Assembly (NCBI GenBank): GCA_037074615.1
Contig: CM073566.1
Location: 12,480,001 to 12,544,000 of the forward strand
From: Leucaena leucocephala
Lineage: Eukaryota; Streptophyta; Magnoliopsida; Fabales; Fabaceae
Length of the DNA stretch: 64,000 nt
Reading direction: 5' to 3'
In this document: in pieces, positions 52,701 to 64,000 of the stretch
How positions within the stretch are numbered: position 1 is the stretch's first letter
How the letters are laid out: each line of letters starts with the position of its first letter
Made by a program: the position numbers and the translations under genes
Notes under the pieces: generated by a model
Seen by the model: only the letters and a program-made list of their open reading frames with translations
What the model was told of the DNA's origin: nothing
Databases searched by the model: none

Positions 52701-54205
52701 ACAAATGCGGGGTGACTTTTCATTCAATTATGGTAGAGTGTAAAAGGTTCGCCACATCTAACCTAAACAAGGTGAGAACACTTGATCCCCTTTACATCAC
52801 CCTTACGGATGAAATTCCCCACAAAATGGGCACCATACGATCCCCACTAGAAGTACACTTGGTTAGTGAGTTTACACTCCCTTCTGCAACAGAGTTAAAG
52901 GTCGTGATTACCAGCGAGAAAGACTGGATTAATCATTTAGCAACCCATCCGCAGATAAATTTCATAACACAAGTGGCCATTACAGGATCCTTCGTAAACC
53001 GACAAACGTGTGGTGAGTTTTCATTCAATTATGGTACAGTCTAAACGATTCGCCACGTTTAACTTAACAAGTTGGGAACACTTGATCCCCTTTACGTCAC
53101 CCTTACGGATGAATTTCACAACAAAAAGGGCACCATACAATTCCCCCTACAAGCTCACCTGGGTAGTGAGTTTACGCTCCATCCCGTAACAGAGTGAAAG
53201 GTCGTGATTCTTAGCCAGGACCACTATATGGATCTTTTAGTAACCCATATGGATAAGTTTCCCGAGATAAGTGGGCATTACAGAATCCTTATTAAAAGTA
53301 CAGACGTGTGGTGAGTTTTCATTCAATTACGGTGGAGTGTAGACGGTTCGCCACATATAACTTAAACAAGCTAGGAACACCCGATCCCCTTTACGTCACC
53401 CATACGGATGAATTTCACAACAACGTGGGCATTTTCCAATTCCCACTCAAAGTTAACTTGGGTGGTGAGCTTACACTCCATTCTGGAACAGAGCGAGAGT
53501 TCATGATTATTAGCGCGAGCCACTGGATCAATCATTGAGCAACCATATAGATAAATTCCACAACGCAAGTAGACATTGCAGTATCCATAGTGAAAGGACA
53601 AATGCGTCGTGAGTTTTTGTTCAATTTTGGAACAGTTTAAATAGCCCGCCACATTTACCTCAAACAAGTTTAGAACCCTTGGTCCCCTTCACGTCGCCTA
53701 TACAGATGACTTTCGCAGCAAAATAGGAATTTTACACTTCCCACTGAGGGTTGACTTGGGTGGTGAGTTGACCCTCCGTTCTGGAAAAGAGGGAAAGTCC
53801 GTGATTATTAGCGAGAACCGCTAGATCAATCACTTAGTAGCCACTATAGATACATTTCGCAACATAAGTGGACATGACAGAATCCTTAGCGAAACTACAC
53901 ATGTGAGGTGTGCTTTAGACGATTCTAGAACAATGCAAAAAGTTCCCCGCATCTACTTTAGATAAGTTAGGAGCACCTGATCCCCTTTACGTCCCCCCCA
54001 CAGATGAATTTCATAACAAAACGGACACTATACCATTCCAACCGAAAGTTCACTTGGGTAGCGAGCTTACACTCTCTTCTGGAACAGAGCGGAAGCTGGT
54101 GATTATTAGAGAGAACCACTAGATCAATCATTTAGTAACCCATACAGATAAATTTCGCAACATAGGCGGGCATTACAGAATATTTATAAAAAGTACAAAT
54201 ACGGG
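49724..54205. repeat. Three-unit super-repeat, copy 2 (units 34-36)
   Basis: Units 34 (49724-51217), 35 (51218-52711) and 36 (52712-54205) repeat the marker series of units 31-33. The acaataacgt marker is at 47441 in copy 1 and 51923 in copy 2, 4,482 bp apart. The match continues into unit 37 until monomer d, where unit 37 has gtgggttgacc and unit 34 has gtgagttgacc. On the left the match stops just before 45242 (aaatgcgggg against aaatacgggg). Confidence 0.9.
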
Positions 54206-55699
54206 GTGACTTTTCATTCAATTATGGTAGAGTGTAAAAGGTTCGCCACATCTAACCTAAACAAGGTGAGAACACTTGATCCCCTTTACATCACCCTTAC
54301 GGATGAAATTCCCCACAAAATGGGCACCATACGATCCCCACTAGAAGTACACTTGGTTAGTGAGTTTACACTCCCTTCTGCAACAGAGTTAAAGGTCGTG
54401 ATTACCAGCGAGAAAGACTGGATTAATCATTTAGCAACCCATCCGCAGATAAATTTCATAACACAAGTGGCCATTACAGGATCCTTCGTAAACCGACAAA
54501 CGTGTGGTGAGTTTTCATTCAATTATGGTACAGTCTAAACGATTCGCCACGTTTAACTTAACAAGTTGGGAACACTTGATCCCCTTTACGTCACCCTTAC
54601 GGATGAATTTCACAACAAAAAGGGCACCATACAATTCCCCCTACAAGCTCACCTGGGTAGTGAGTTTACGCTCCATCCCGTAACAGAGTGAAAGGTCGTG
54701 ATTCTTAGCCAGGACCACTATATGGATCTTTTAGTAACCCATATGGATAAGTTTCCCGAGATAAGTGGGCATTACAGAATCCTTATTAAAAGTACAGACG
54801 TGTGGTGAGTTTTCATTCAATTACGGTGGAGTGTAGACGGTTCGCCACATATAACTTAAACAAGCTAGGAACACCCGATCCCCTTTACGTCACCCATACG
54901 GATGAATTTCACAACAACGTGGGCATTTTCCAATTCCCACTCAAAGTTAACTTGGGTGGTGAGCTTACACTCCATTCTGGAACAGAGCGAGAGTTCATGA
55001 TTATTAGCGCGAGCCACTGGATCAATCATTGAGCAACCATATAGATAAATTCCACAACGCAAGTAGACATTGCAGTATCCATAGTGAAAGTACAAATGCG
55101 TCGTGAGTTTTTGTTCAATTTTGGAACAGTGTAAATAGCCCGCCACATTTACCTCAAACAAGTTTAGAACCCTTGGTCCCCTTCACGTCGCCTATACAGA
55201 TGACTTTCGCAGCAAAATAGGAATTTTACACTTCCCACTGAGGGTTGACTTGGGTGGTGGGTTGACCCTCCGTTCTGGAAAAGAGGGAAAGTCCGTGATT
55301 ATTAGCGAGAACCGCTAGATCAATCACTTAGTAGCCACTATAGATACATTTCGCAACATAAGTGGACATGACAGAATCCTTAGCGAAACTACACATGTGA
55401 GGTGTGCTTTAGACGATTCTGGAACAATGCAAAAAGTTCCCCGCATCTACTTTAGACAAGTTAGGAGCACCTGATCCCCTTTACGTCCCCCCCACAGATG
55501 AATTTCATAACAAAACGGACACTATACCATTCCAACCGAAAGTTCACTTGGGTAGCGAGCATACACTCTCTTCTGGAACAGAGCGGAAGCTGGTGATTAT
55601 TAGCGAGAACCACTAGATCAATCATTTAGTAACCCATACAGATAAATTTCGCAACATAGGCGGGCATTACAGAATATTTATAAAAAGTACAAATGCGGG
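54206..55699. repeat. HOR unit 37 (type B)
   Basis: Begins like unit 34 (aaatacgggg just upstream) and ends like unit 30 (gtgggttgacc near 55256, tagacaag near 55453). A private gcgagcatacac occurs near 55556. It looks like a recombinant join at the end of the super-repeat region. Confidence 0.93.
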
Positions 55700-57193
55700 G
55701 TGACTTTTCATTCAATTATGGTAGAGTGTAAAAGGTTCGCCACATCTAACCTAAACAAGGTGAGAACACTTGATCCCCTTTACATCACCCTTACGGATGA
55801 AATTCCCCACAAAATGGGCACCATACGATCCCCACTAGAAGTACACTTGGTTAGTGAGTTTACACTCCCTTCTGCAACAGAGTTAAAGGTCGTGATTACC
55901 AGCGAGAAATACTGGATTAATCATTTAGCAACCCATCCGCAGATAAATTTCATAACACAAGTGGCCATTACAGGATCCTTCGTAAACCGACAAACGTGTG
56001 GTGAGTTTTCATTCAATTATGGTACAGTCTAAACGATTCGCCACGTTTAACTTAACAAGTTGGGAACACTTGATCCCCTTTACGTCACCCTTACAGATGA
56101 ATTTCACAACAAAAAGGGCACCATACAATTCCCCCTACAAGCTCACCTGGGTAGTGAGTTTACGCTCCATCCCGTAACAGAGTGAAAGGTCGTGATTCTT
56201 AGCCAGGACCACTATATGGATCTTTTAGTAACCCATATGGATAAGTTTCCCGAGATAAGTGGGCATTACAGAATCCTTATTAAAAGTACAGACGTGTGGT
56301 GAGTTTTCATTCAATTACGGTGGAGTGTAGACGGTTCGCCACATATAACTTAAACAAGCTAGGAACACCCGATCCCCTTTACGTCACCCATACGGATGAA
56401 TTTCACAACAACGTGGGCATTTTCCAATTCCCACTCAAAGTTAACTTGGGTGGTGAGCTTACACTCCATTCTGGAACAGAGCGAGAGTTCATGATTATTA
56501 GCGCGAGCCACTGGATCAATCATTAAGCAACCATATAGATAAATTCCACAACGCAAGTAGACATTGCAGTATCCATAGTGAAAGTACAAATGCGTCGTGA
56601 GTTTTTGTTCAATTTTGGAACAGTGTAAATAGCCCGCCACATTTACCTCAAACAAGTTTAGAACCCTTGGTCCCCTTCACGTCGCCTATACAGATGACTT
56701 TCGCAGCAAAATAGGAATTTTACACTTCCCACTGAGGGTTGACTTGGGTGGTGAGTTGACCCTCCGTTCTGGAAAAGAGGGAAAGTCCGTGATTATTAGC
56801 GAGAACCGCTAGATCAATCACTTAGTAGCCACTATAGATACATTTCGCAACATAAGTGGACATGACAGAATCCTTAGCGAAACTACACATGTGAGGTGTG
56901 CTTTAGACGATTCTGGAACAATGCAAAAAGTTCCCCGCATCTACTTTAGACAAGTTAGGAGCACCTGATCCCCTTTACGTCCCCCCCACAGATGAATTTC
57001 ATAACAAAACGGACACTATACCATTCCAACCGAAAGTTCACTTGGGTAGCGAGCTTACACTCTCTTCTGGAACAGAGCGGAAGCTGGTGATTATTAGCGA
57101 GAACCACTAGATCAATCATTTAGTAACCCATACAGATAAATTTCGCAACATAGGCGGGCATTACAGAAGATTTATAAAAAGTACAAATGCGGG
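55700..57193. repeat. HOR unit 38 (type B)
   Basis: Type B. Private changes are gagaaatactgg near 55904, ttacagatg near 56091 and caatcattaagc near 56518. tagacaag near 56947 is shared with units 30 and 37; acagaagattta near 57165 is shared with unit 5. Confidence 0.95.
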
Positions 57194-58687
57194 GTGGCTT
57201 TTCATTCAATTATGGTAGAGTGTAAAAGGTTCGCCACATCTAACCTAAACAAGGTGAGAACACTTGATCCCCTTTACATCACCCTTACGGATGAAATTCC
57301 CCACAAAATGGGCACCATACGATCCCCACTAGAAGTACACTTGGTTAGTGAGTTTACACTCCCTTCTGCAACAGAGTTAAAGGTCGTGATTACCAGCGAG
57401 AAAGACTGGATTAATCATTTAGCAACCCATCCGCAGATAAATTTCATAACACAAGTGGCCATTACAGGATCCTTCGTAAACCGACAAACGTGTGGTGAGT
57501 TTTCATTCAATTATGGTACAGTCTAAACGATTCGCCATGTTTAACTTAACAAGTTGGGAACACTTGATCCCCTTTACGTCACCCTTACGGATGAATTTCA
57601 CAACAAAAAGGGCACCATACAATTCCCCCTACAAGCTCACCTGGGTAGTGAGTTTACGCTCCATCCTGTAACAGAGTGAAAGGTCGTGATTCTTAGCCAG
57701 GACCACTATATGGATCTTTTAGTAACCCATATGGATAAGTTTCCCGAGATAAGTGGGCATTACAGAATCCTTATTAAAAGTACAGACGTGTGGTGAGTTT
57801 TCATTCAATTACGGTGGAGTGTAGACGGTTCGCCACATATAACTTAAACAAGCTAGGAACACCCGATCCCCTTTACGTCACCCATACGGATGAATTTCAC
57901 AACAACGTGGGCATTTTCCAATTCCCACTCAAAGTTAACTTGGGTGGTGAGCTTACACTCCATTCTGGAACAGAGCGAGAGTTCATGATTATTAGCGCGA
58001 GCCACTGGATCAATCATTGAGCAACCATATAGATAAATTCCACAACGCAAGTATACATTGCAGTATCCATAGTGAAAGTACAAATGCGTCGTGAGTTTTT
58101 GTTCAATTTTGGAACAGTGTAAATAGCCCGCCACATTTACCTCAAACAAGTTTAGAACCCTTGGTCCCCTTCACGTCGCCTATACAGATGACTTTCGCAG
58201 CAAAATAGGAATTTTACACTTCCCACTGAGGGTTGACTTGGGTGGTGAGTTGACCCTCCGTTCTGGAAAAGAGGGAAAGTCCGTGATTATTAGCGAGAAC
58301 CGCTAGATCAATCACTTAGTAGCCACTATAGATACATTTCGCAACATAAGTGGACATGACAGAATCCTTAGCGAAACTACACATGTGAGGTGTGCTTTAG
58401 ACGATTCTGGAACAATGCAAAAAGTTCCCCGCATCTACTTTAGATAAGTTAGGAGCACCTGATCCACTTTACGTCCCCCCCACAGATGAATTTCATAACA
58501 AAACGGACACTATACCATTCCAACCGAAAGTTCACTTGGGTAGCGAGCTTACACTCTCTTCTGGAACAGAGCGGAAGCTGGTGATTATTAGCGAGAACCA
58601 CTAGATCAATCATTTAGTAACCCATACAGATAAATTTCGCAACATAGGCGGGCATTACAGAATATTTATAAAAAGTACAAATGCGGG
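57194..58687. repeat. HOR unit 39 (type B)
   Basis: Type B with ggggtggc start. Private changes are cgccatgttt near 57533, agtatacattg near 58051 and gatccactttac near 58462, which alters the otherwise conserved core motif of monomer e. Reads catcctgtaac where neighbours read catcccgtaac. Confidence 0.95.
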
Positions 58688-60181
58688 GTGACTTTTCATT
58701 CAATTATGGTAGAGTGTAAAAGGTTCGCCACATCTAACCTAAACAAGGTGAGAACACTTGATCCCCTTTACATCACCCTTACGGATGAAATTCCCCACAA
58801 AATGGGCACCATACGATCCCCACTAGAAGTACACTTGGTTAGTGAGTTTACACTCCCTTCTGCAACAGAGTTAAAGGTCGTGATTACCAGCGAGAAAGAC
58901 TGGATTAATCATTTAGCAACCCATCCGCAGATAAATTTCATAACACAAGTGGCCATTACAGGATCCTTCGTAAACCGACAAACGTGTGGTGAGTTTTCAT
59001 TCAATTATGGTACAGTCTAAACGATTCGCCACGTTTAACTTAACAAGTTGGGAACACTTGATCCCCTTTACGTCACCCTTACGGATGAATTTCACAACAA
59101 AAAGGGCACCATACAATTCCCCCTACAAGCTCACCTGGGTAGTGAGTTTACGCTCCATCCCGTAACAGAGTGAAAGGTCGTGATTCTTAGCCAGGACCAC
59201 TATATGGATCTTTTAGTAACCCATATGGATAAGTTTCCCGAGATAAGTGGGCATTACAGAATCCTTATTAAAAGTACAGACGTGTGGTGAGTTTTCATTC
59301 AATTACGGTGGAGTGTAGACGGTTCGCCACATATAACTTAAACAAGCTAGGAACACCCGATCCCCTTTACGTCACCCATACGGATGAATTTCACAACAAC
59401 GTGGGCATTTTCCAATTCCCACTCAAAGTTAACTTGGGTGGTGAGCTTACACTCCATTCCGGAACAGAGCGAGAGTTCATGATTATTAGCGCGAACCACT
59501 GGATCAATCACTGAGCAACCATATAGATAAATTTCACAACGCAAGTAGACATTGCAGTATCCATAGTGAAAGTACAAATGCGTCGCGAGTTTTTGTTCAA
59601 TTTTGGAACAGTGTAAATAGCCCGCCACATTTACCTCAAACAAGTTTAGAACCCTTGGTCCCCTTCACGTCGCCTATACAGATGACTTTCGCAGCAAAAT
59701 AGGAATTTTACACTTCCCACTGAGGGTTGACTTGGGTGGTGAGTTGACCCTCCGTTCTGGAAAAGAGGGAAAGTCCGTGATTATTAGCGAGAACCGCTAG
59801 ATCAATCACTTAGTAGCCACTATAGATACATTTCGCAACATAAGTGGACATGACAGAATCCTTAGCGAAACTACACATGTGAGGTGTGCTTTAGACGATT
59901 CTGGAACAATGCAAAAAGTTCCCCGCATCTACTTTAGAAAAGTTAGGAGCACCTGATCCCCTTTACGTCCCCCCCACAGATGAATTTCATAACAAAACGG
60001 ACACTATACCATTCCAACCGAAAGTTCACTTGGGTAGCGAGCTTACACTCTCTTCTGGAACAGAGCGGAAGCTGGTGATTATTAGCGAGAACCACTAGAT
60101 CAATCATTTAGTAACCCATATAGATAAATTTCGCAACATAGGCGGGCATTACAGAATATTTATAAAAAGTACAAATGCGGG
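58688..60181. repeat. HOR unit 40 (type B, late subtype)
   Basis: Introduces the spellings shared by the last units: cattccgga near 59456, caatcactgag, aatttcacaacgc near 59530, gtcgcgag and tagaaaag near 59936. Private catatagataaa near 60117. Confidence 0.95.
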
Positions 60182-61675
60182 GTGACTTTTCATTCAATTA
60201 TGGTAGAGTGTAAAAGGTTCGCCACATCTAACCTAAACAAGGTGAGAACACTTGATCCCCTTTACATCACCCTTACGGATGAAATTCCCCACAAAATGGG
60301 CACCATACGATCCCCACTAGAAGTACACTTGGTTAGTGAGTTTACACTCCCTTCTGCAACAGAGTTAAAGGTCGTGATTACCAGCGAGAAAGACTGGATT
60401 AATCATTTAGCAACCCATCCGCAGATAAATTTCATAACACAAGTGGCCATTACAGGATCCTTCGTAAACCGACAAACGTGTGGTGAGTTTTCATTCAATT
60501 ATGGTACAGTCTAAACGATTCGCCACGTTTAACTTAACAAGTTGGGAACACTTGATCCCCTTTACGTCACCCTTACGGATGACTTTCACAACAAAAAGGG
60601 CACCATACAATTCCCCCTACAAGCTCACCTGGGTAGTGAGTTTACGCTCCATCCCGTAACAGAGTGAAAGGTCGTGATTCTTAGCCAGGACCACTATATG
60701 GATCTTTTAGTAACCCATATGGATAAATTTCCCGAGATAAGTGGGCATTACAGAATCCTTGTTAAAAGTACAGACGTGTGGTGAGTTTTCATTCAATTAC
60801 GGTGGAGTGTAGACGGTTCGCCACATATAACTTAAACAAGTGAGGAACACCCGATCCCCTTTACGTCACCCATACGGATGAATTTCACAACAACGTGGGC
60901 ATTTTCCAATTCCCACTCAAAGTTAACTTGGGTGGTGAGCTTACACTCCATTCCGGAACAGAGCGAGAGTTCATGATTATTAGCGCGAACCACTGGATCA
61001 ATCACTGAGCAACCATATAGATAAATTTCACAACGCAAGTAGACATTGCAGTATCCATAGTGAAAGTACAAATGCGTCGCGAGTTTTTGTTCAATTTTGG
61101 AACAGTGTAAATAGCCCGCCACATTTACCTCAAACAAGTTTAGAACCCTTGGTCCCCTTCACGTCGCCTATACAGATGACTTTCGCAGCAAAATAGGAAT
61201 TTTACACTTCCCACTGAGGGTTGACTTGGGTGGTGAGTTGACCCTCCGTTCTGGAAAAGAGGGAAAGTCCGTGATTATTAGCGAGAACCGCTAGATCAAT
61301 CACTTAGTAGCCACTATAGATACATTTCGCAACATAAGTGGACATGACAGAATCCTTAGCGAAACTACACATGTGAGGTGTGCTTTAGACGATTCTGGAA
61401 CAATGCAAAAAGTTCCCCGCATCTACTTTAGAAAAGTTAGGAGCACCTGATCCCCTTTACGTCCCCCCCACAGATGAATTTCATAACAAAACGGACACTA
61501 TACCATTCCAACCGAAAGTTCACTTGGGTAGCGAGCTTACACTCTCTTCTGGAACAGAGCGGAAGCTAGTGATTATTAGCGAGAACCACTAGATCAATCA
61601 TTTAGTAACCCATACAGATAAATTTCGCAACATAGGCGGGCATTACAGAATATTTATAAAAAGTACAAATGCGGG
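60182..61675. repeat. HOR unit 41 (type B, late subtype)
   Basis: Shares cattccgga, aatttcacaacgc and tagaaaag with unit 40, and adds aagtgagg near 60838 and cttgttaaaag near 60758. Private gatgactttcac near 60581 and aagctagtg near 61563. Confidence 0.95.
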
Positions 61676-63169
61676 GTGACTTTTCATTCAATTATGGTAG
61701 AGTGTAAAAGGTTCGCCACATCTAACCTAAACAAGGTGAGAACACTTGATCCCCTTTACATCACCCTTACGGATGAAATTCCCCACAAAATGGGCACCAT
61801 ACTATCCCCACTAGAAGTACACTTGGTTAGTGAGTTTACACTCCCTTCTGCAACAGAGTTAAAGGTCGTGATTACCAGCGAGAAAGACTGGATTAATCAT
61901 TTAGCAACCCATCCGCAGATAAATTTCATAACACAAGTGGCCATTACAGGATCCTTCGTAAACCGACAAACGTGTGGTGAGTTTTCATTCAATTATGGTA
62001 CAGTCTAAACGATTCGCCACGTTTAACTTAACAAGTTGGGAACACTTGATCCCCTTTACGTCACCCTTACGGATGAATTTCACAACAAAAAGGGCACCAT
62101 ACAATTCCCCCTACAAGCTCACCTGGGTAGTGAGTTTACGCTCCATCCCGTAACAGAGTGAAAGGTCGTGATTCTTAGCCAGGACCACTATATGGATCTT
62201 TTAGTAACCCATATGGATAAATTTCCCGAGATAAGTGGGCATTACAGAATCCTTGTTAAAAGTACAGACGTGTGGTGAGTTTTCATTCAATTACGGTGGA
62301 GTGTAGACGGTTCGCCACATATAACTTAAACAAGTGAGGAACACCCGATCCCCTTTACGTCACCCATACGGATGAATTTCACAACAACGTGGGCATTTTC
62401 CAATTCCCACTCAAAGTTAACTTGGGTGGTGAGCTTACACTCCATTCCGGAACAGAGCGAGAGTTCATGATTATTAGCGCGAACCACTGGATCAATCACT
62501 GAGCAACCATATAGATAAATTTCACAACGCAAGTAGACATTGCAGTATCCATAGTGAAAGTACAAATGCGTCGCGAGTTTTTGTTCAATTTTGGAACAGT
62601 GTAAATAGCCCGCCACATTTACCTCAAACAAGTTTAGAACCCTTGGTCCCCTTCACGTCGCCTATACAGATGACTTTCGCAGCAAAATAGGAATTTTACA
62701 CTTCCCACTGAGGGTTGACTTGGGTGGTGAGTTGACCCTCCGTTCTGGAAAAGAGGGAAAGTCCGTGATTATTAGCGAGAACCGCTAGATCAATCACTTA
62801 GTAGCCACTATAGATACATTTCGCAACATAAGTGGACATGACAGAATCCTTAGCGAAACTACACATGTGAGGTGTGCTTTAGACGATTCTGGAACAATGC
62901 AAAAAGTTCCCCGCATCTACTTTAGAAAAGTTAGGAGCACCTGATCCCCTTTACGTCCCCCCCACAGATGAATTTCATAACAAAACGGACACTATACCAT
63001 TCCAACCGAAAGTTCACTTGGGTAGCGAGCTTACACTCTCTTCTGGAACAGAGCGGAAGCTGGTGATTATTAGCGAGAACCACTAGATCAATCATTTAGT
63101 AACCCATACAGATAAATTTCGCAACATAGGCGGGCATTACAGAATATTTATAAAAAGTACAAATGCGGG
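61676..63169. repeat. HOR unit 42 (type B, late subtype)
   Basis: Almost the same as unit 41, with a private ccatactatcccc near 61798. Retains cttgttaaaag, aagtgagg, cattccgga and tagaaaag. Confidence 0.95.
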
Positions 63170-64000
63170 GTGACTTTTCATTCAATTATGGTAGAGTGTA
63201 AAAGGTTCGCCACATCTAACCTAAACAAGGTGAGAACACTTGATCCCCTTTACATCACCCTTACGGATGAAATTCCCCACAAAATGGGCACCATACGATC
63301 CCCACTAGAAGTACACTTGGTTAGTGAGTTTACACTCCCTTCTGCAACAGAGTTAAAGGTCGTGATTACCAGCGAGAAAGACTGGATTAATCATTTAGCA
63401 ACCCATCCGCAGATAAATTTCATAACACAAGTGGCCATTACAGGATCCTTCGTAAACCGACAAACGTGTGGTGAGTTTTCATTCAATTATGGTACAGTCT
63501 AAACGATTCGCCACGTTTAACTTAACAAGTTGGGAACACTTGATCCCCTTTACGTCACCCTTACGGATGAATTTCACAACAAAAAGGGCACCATACAATT
63601 CCCCCTACAAGCTCACCTGGGTAGTGAGTTTACGCTCCATCCCGTAACAGAGTGAAAGGTCGTGATTCTTAGCCAGGACCACTATATGGATCTTTTAGTA
63701 ACCCATATGGATAAATTTCCCGAGATAAGTGGGCATTACAGAATCCTTATTAAAAGTACAGACGTGTGGTGAGTTTTCATTCAATTACGGTGGAGTGTAG
63801 ACGGTTCGCCACATATAACTTAAACAAGTGAGGAACACCCGATCCCCTTTACGTCACCCATACGGATGAATTTCACAACAACGTGGGCATTTTCCAATTC
63901 CCACTCAAAGTTAACTTGGGTGGTGAGCTTACACTCCATTCCGGAACAGAGCGAGAGTTCATGATTATTAGCGCGAACCACTGGATCAATCACTGAGCAA
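63170..64000. repeat. Partial HOR unit 43 at right edge
   Basis: Contains monomers a and b and most of c (831 bp) before the window ends inside the array. It has aagtgagg and cattccgga like units 41-42, but cttattaaaag in monomer b like the rest of the array. Confidence 0.95.

Larger units (their letters stand above)
1..64000. repeat. Satellite DNA array, 1,494-bp higher-order repeat
   Basis: The window is a single head-to-tail tandem array. The same ordered set of sequence landmarks recurs every 1,494 bp, with single units of 1,463 to 1,495 bp explained by visible small indels. Unit starts (GTG of monomer a) fall at 455, 1950, 3444, 4938, 6432 and so on to 63170. All copies have the same orientation; I saw no inversion, no insertion of foreign sequence and no unique spacer. 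Family knowledge: arrays of this kind are typical of eukaryotic centromeric or other heterochromatin. I do not recognise the family, so the location and the species are inference. Confidence 0.98.

Noticed and set aside
1..64000. CRISPR array
   Set aside because: The repeat unit is far too long and the sequence between landmarks is repeated too; there are no unique spacers.
1..64000. Tandem transposable elements or rDNA-like gene repeats
   Set aside because: No reverse transcriptase, transposase, terminal repeats, rRNA or tRNA sequence is visible in the 1,494-bp unit; it is fully accounted for by five related monomers.
1..64000. Hammerhead ribozyme, found in some satellites
   Set aside because: The ctgatga and gaaac core elements do not occur in the required arrangement; ctgatcccc in monomers c and e is only a partial resemblance.
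1..64000. Assembly artefact from looping over one repeat
   Set aside because: Units carry many private substitutions and indels and ordered variant blocks, which a looped copy of one sequence would not show. Copy number within the near-identical run of units 20-23 could still be wrong and cannot be settled from the sequence.

Overview
The whole window is one uninterrupted tandem satellite array. Nothing in it looks like a single-copy gene, an RNA gene or an intact transposon. A block of about 1,494 bp repeats head to tail from base 1 to base 64,000: 42 complete copies, 454 bp of a preceding copy and 831 bp of a following one. Neither array edge is in the window. An array this long, with higher-order periodicity and no genes, points to eukaryotic heterochromatin (centromeric, pericentromeric or subtelomeric). 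Many copy-to-copy differences are CG to TG/CA changes, which fits a CpG-methylating genome such as a plant or vertebrate. I do not recognise the satellite family and do not name a species.

The repeat is a higher-order repeat (HOR) of five diverged but alignable monomers, here called a to e, of about 301, 298, 298, 299 and 298 bp. Each monomer is itself an old dimer of a ~153 bp and a ~145 bp half. The hierarchy is therefore ~150 bp half, ~299 bp monomer, 1,494 bp five-monomer unit and, locally, a 4,482 bp three-unit super-repeat. I count units from the GTG at the start of monomer a (first one at 455); this phase is arbitrary.

Sequence variants divide the array into blocks: units 1-4 (type A, 0.5-6.4 kb); 5-8 (type B, 6.4-12.4 kb); 9-10 (type C, 12.4-15.4 kb, with indels); 11-15 (type D, 15.4-22.8 kb, with a one-base insertion in monomer a); 16-19 (type E, 22.8-28.8 kb); 20-23 (type F, nearly identical, 28.8-34.7 kb); 24-25 (mosaic junction, 34.7-37.8 kb); and 26-43 (type B again, 37.8-64 kb). 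B-type units flank the C-F blocks on both sides, so C-F looks like an expansion inside a B-type array. Within 45.2-54.2 kb a three-unit block is duplicated in tandem.

Short ORFs of 65-110 codons recur once per unit on both strands. They are by-products of the repeat: their longest forms use GTG starts, a one-base insertion breaks one of them in a whole block, and most of the differences between copies change the amino acid. No coding region is annotated.
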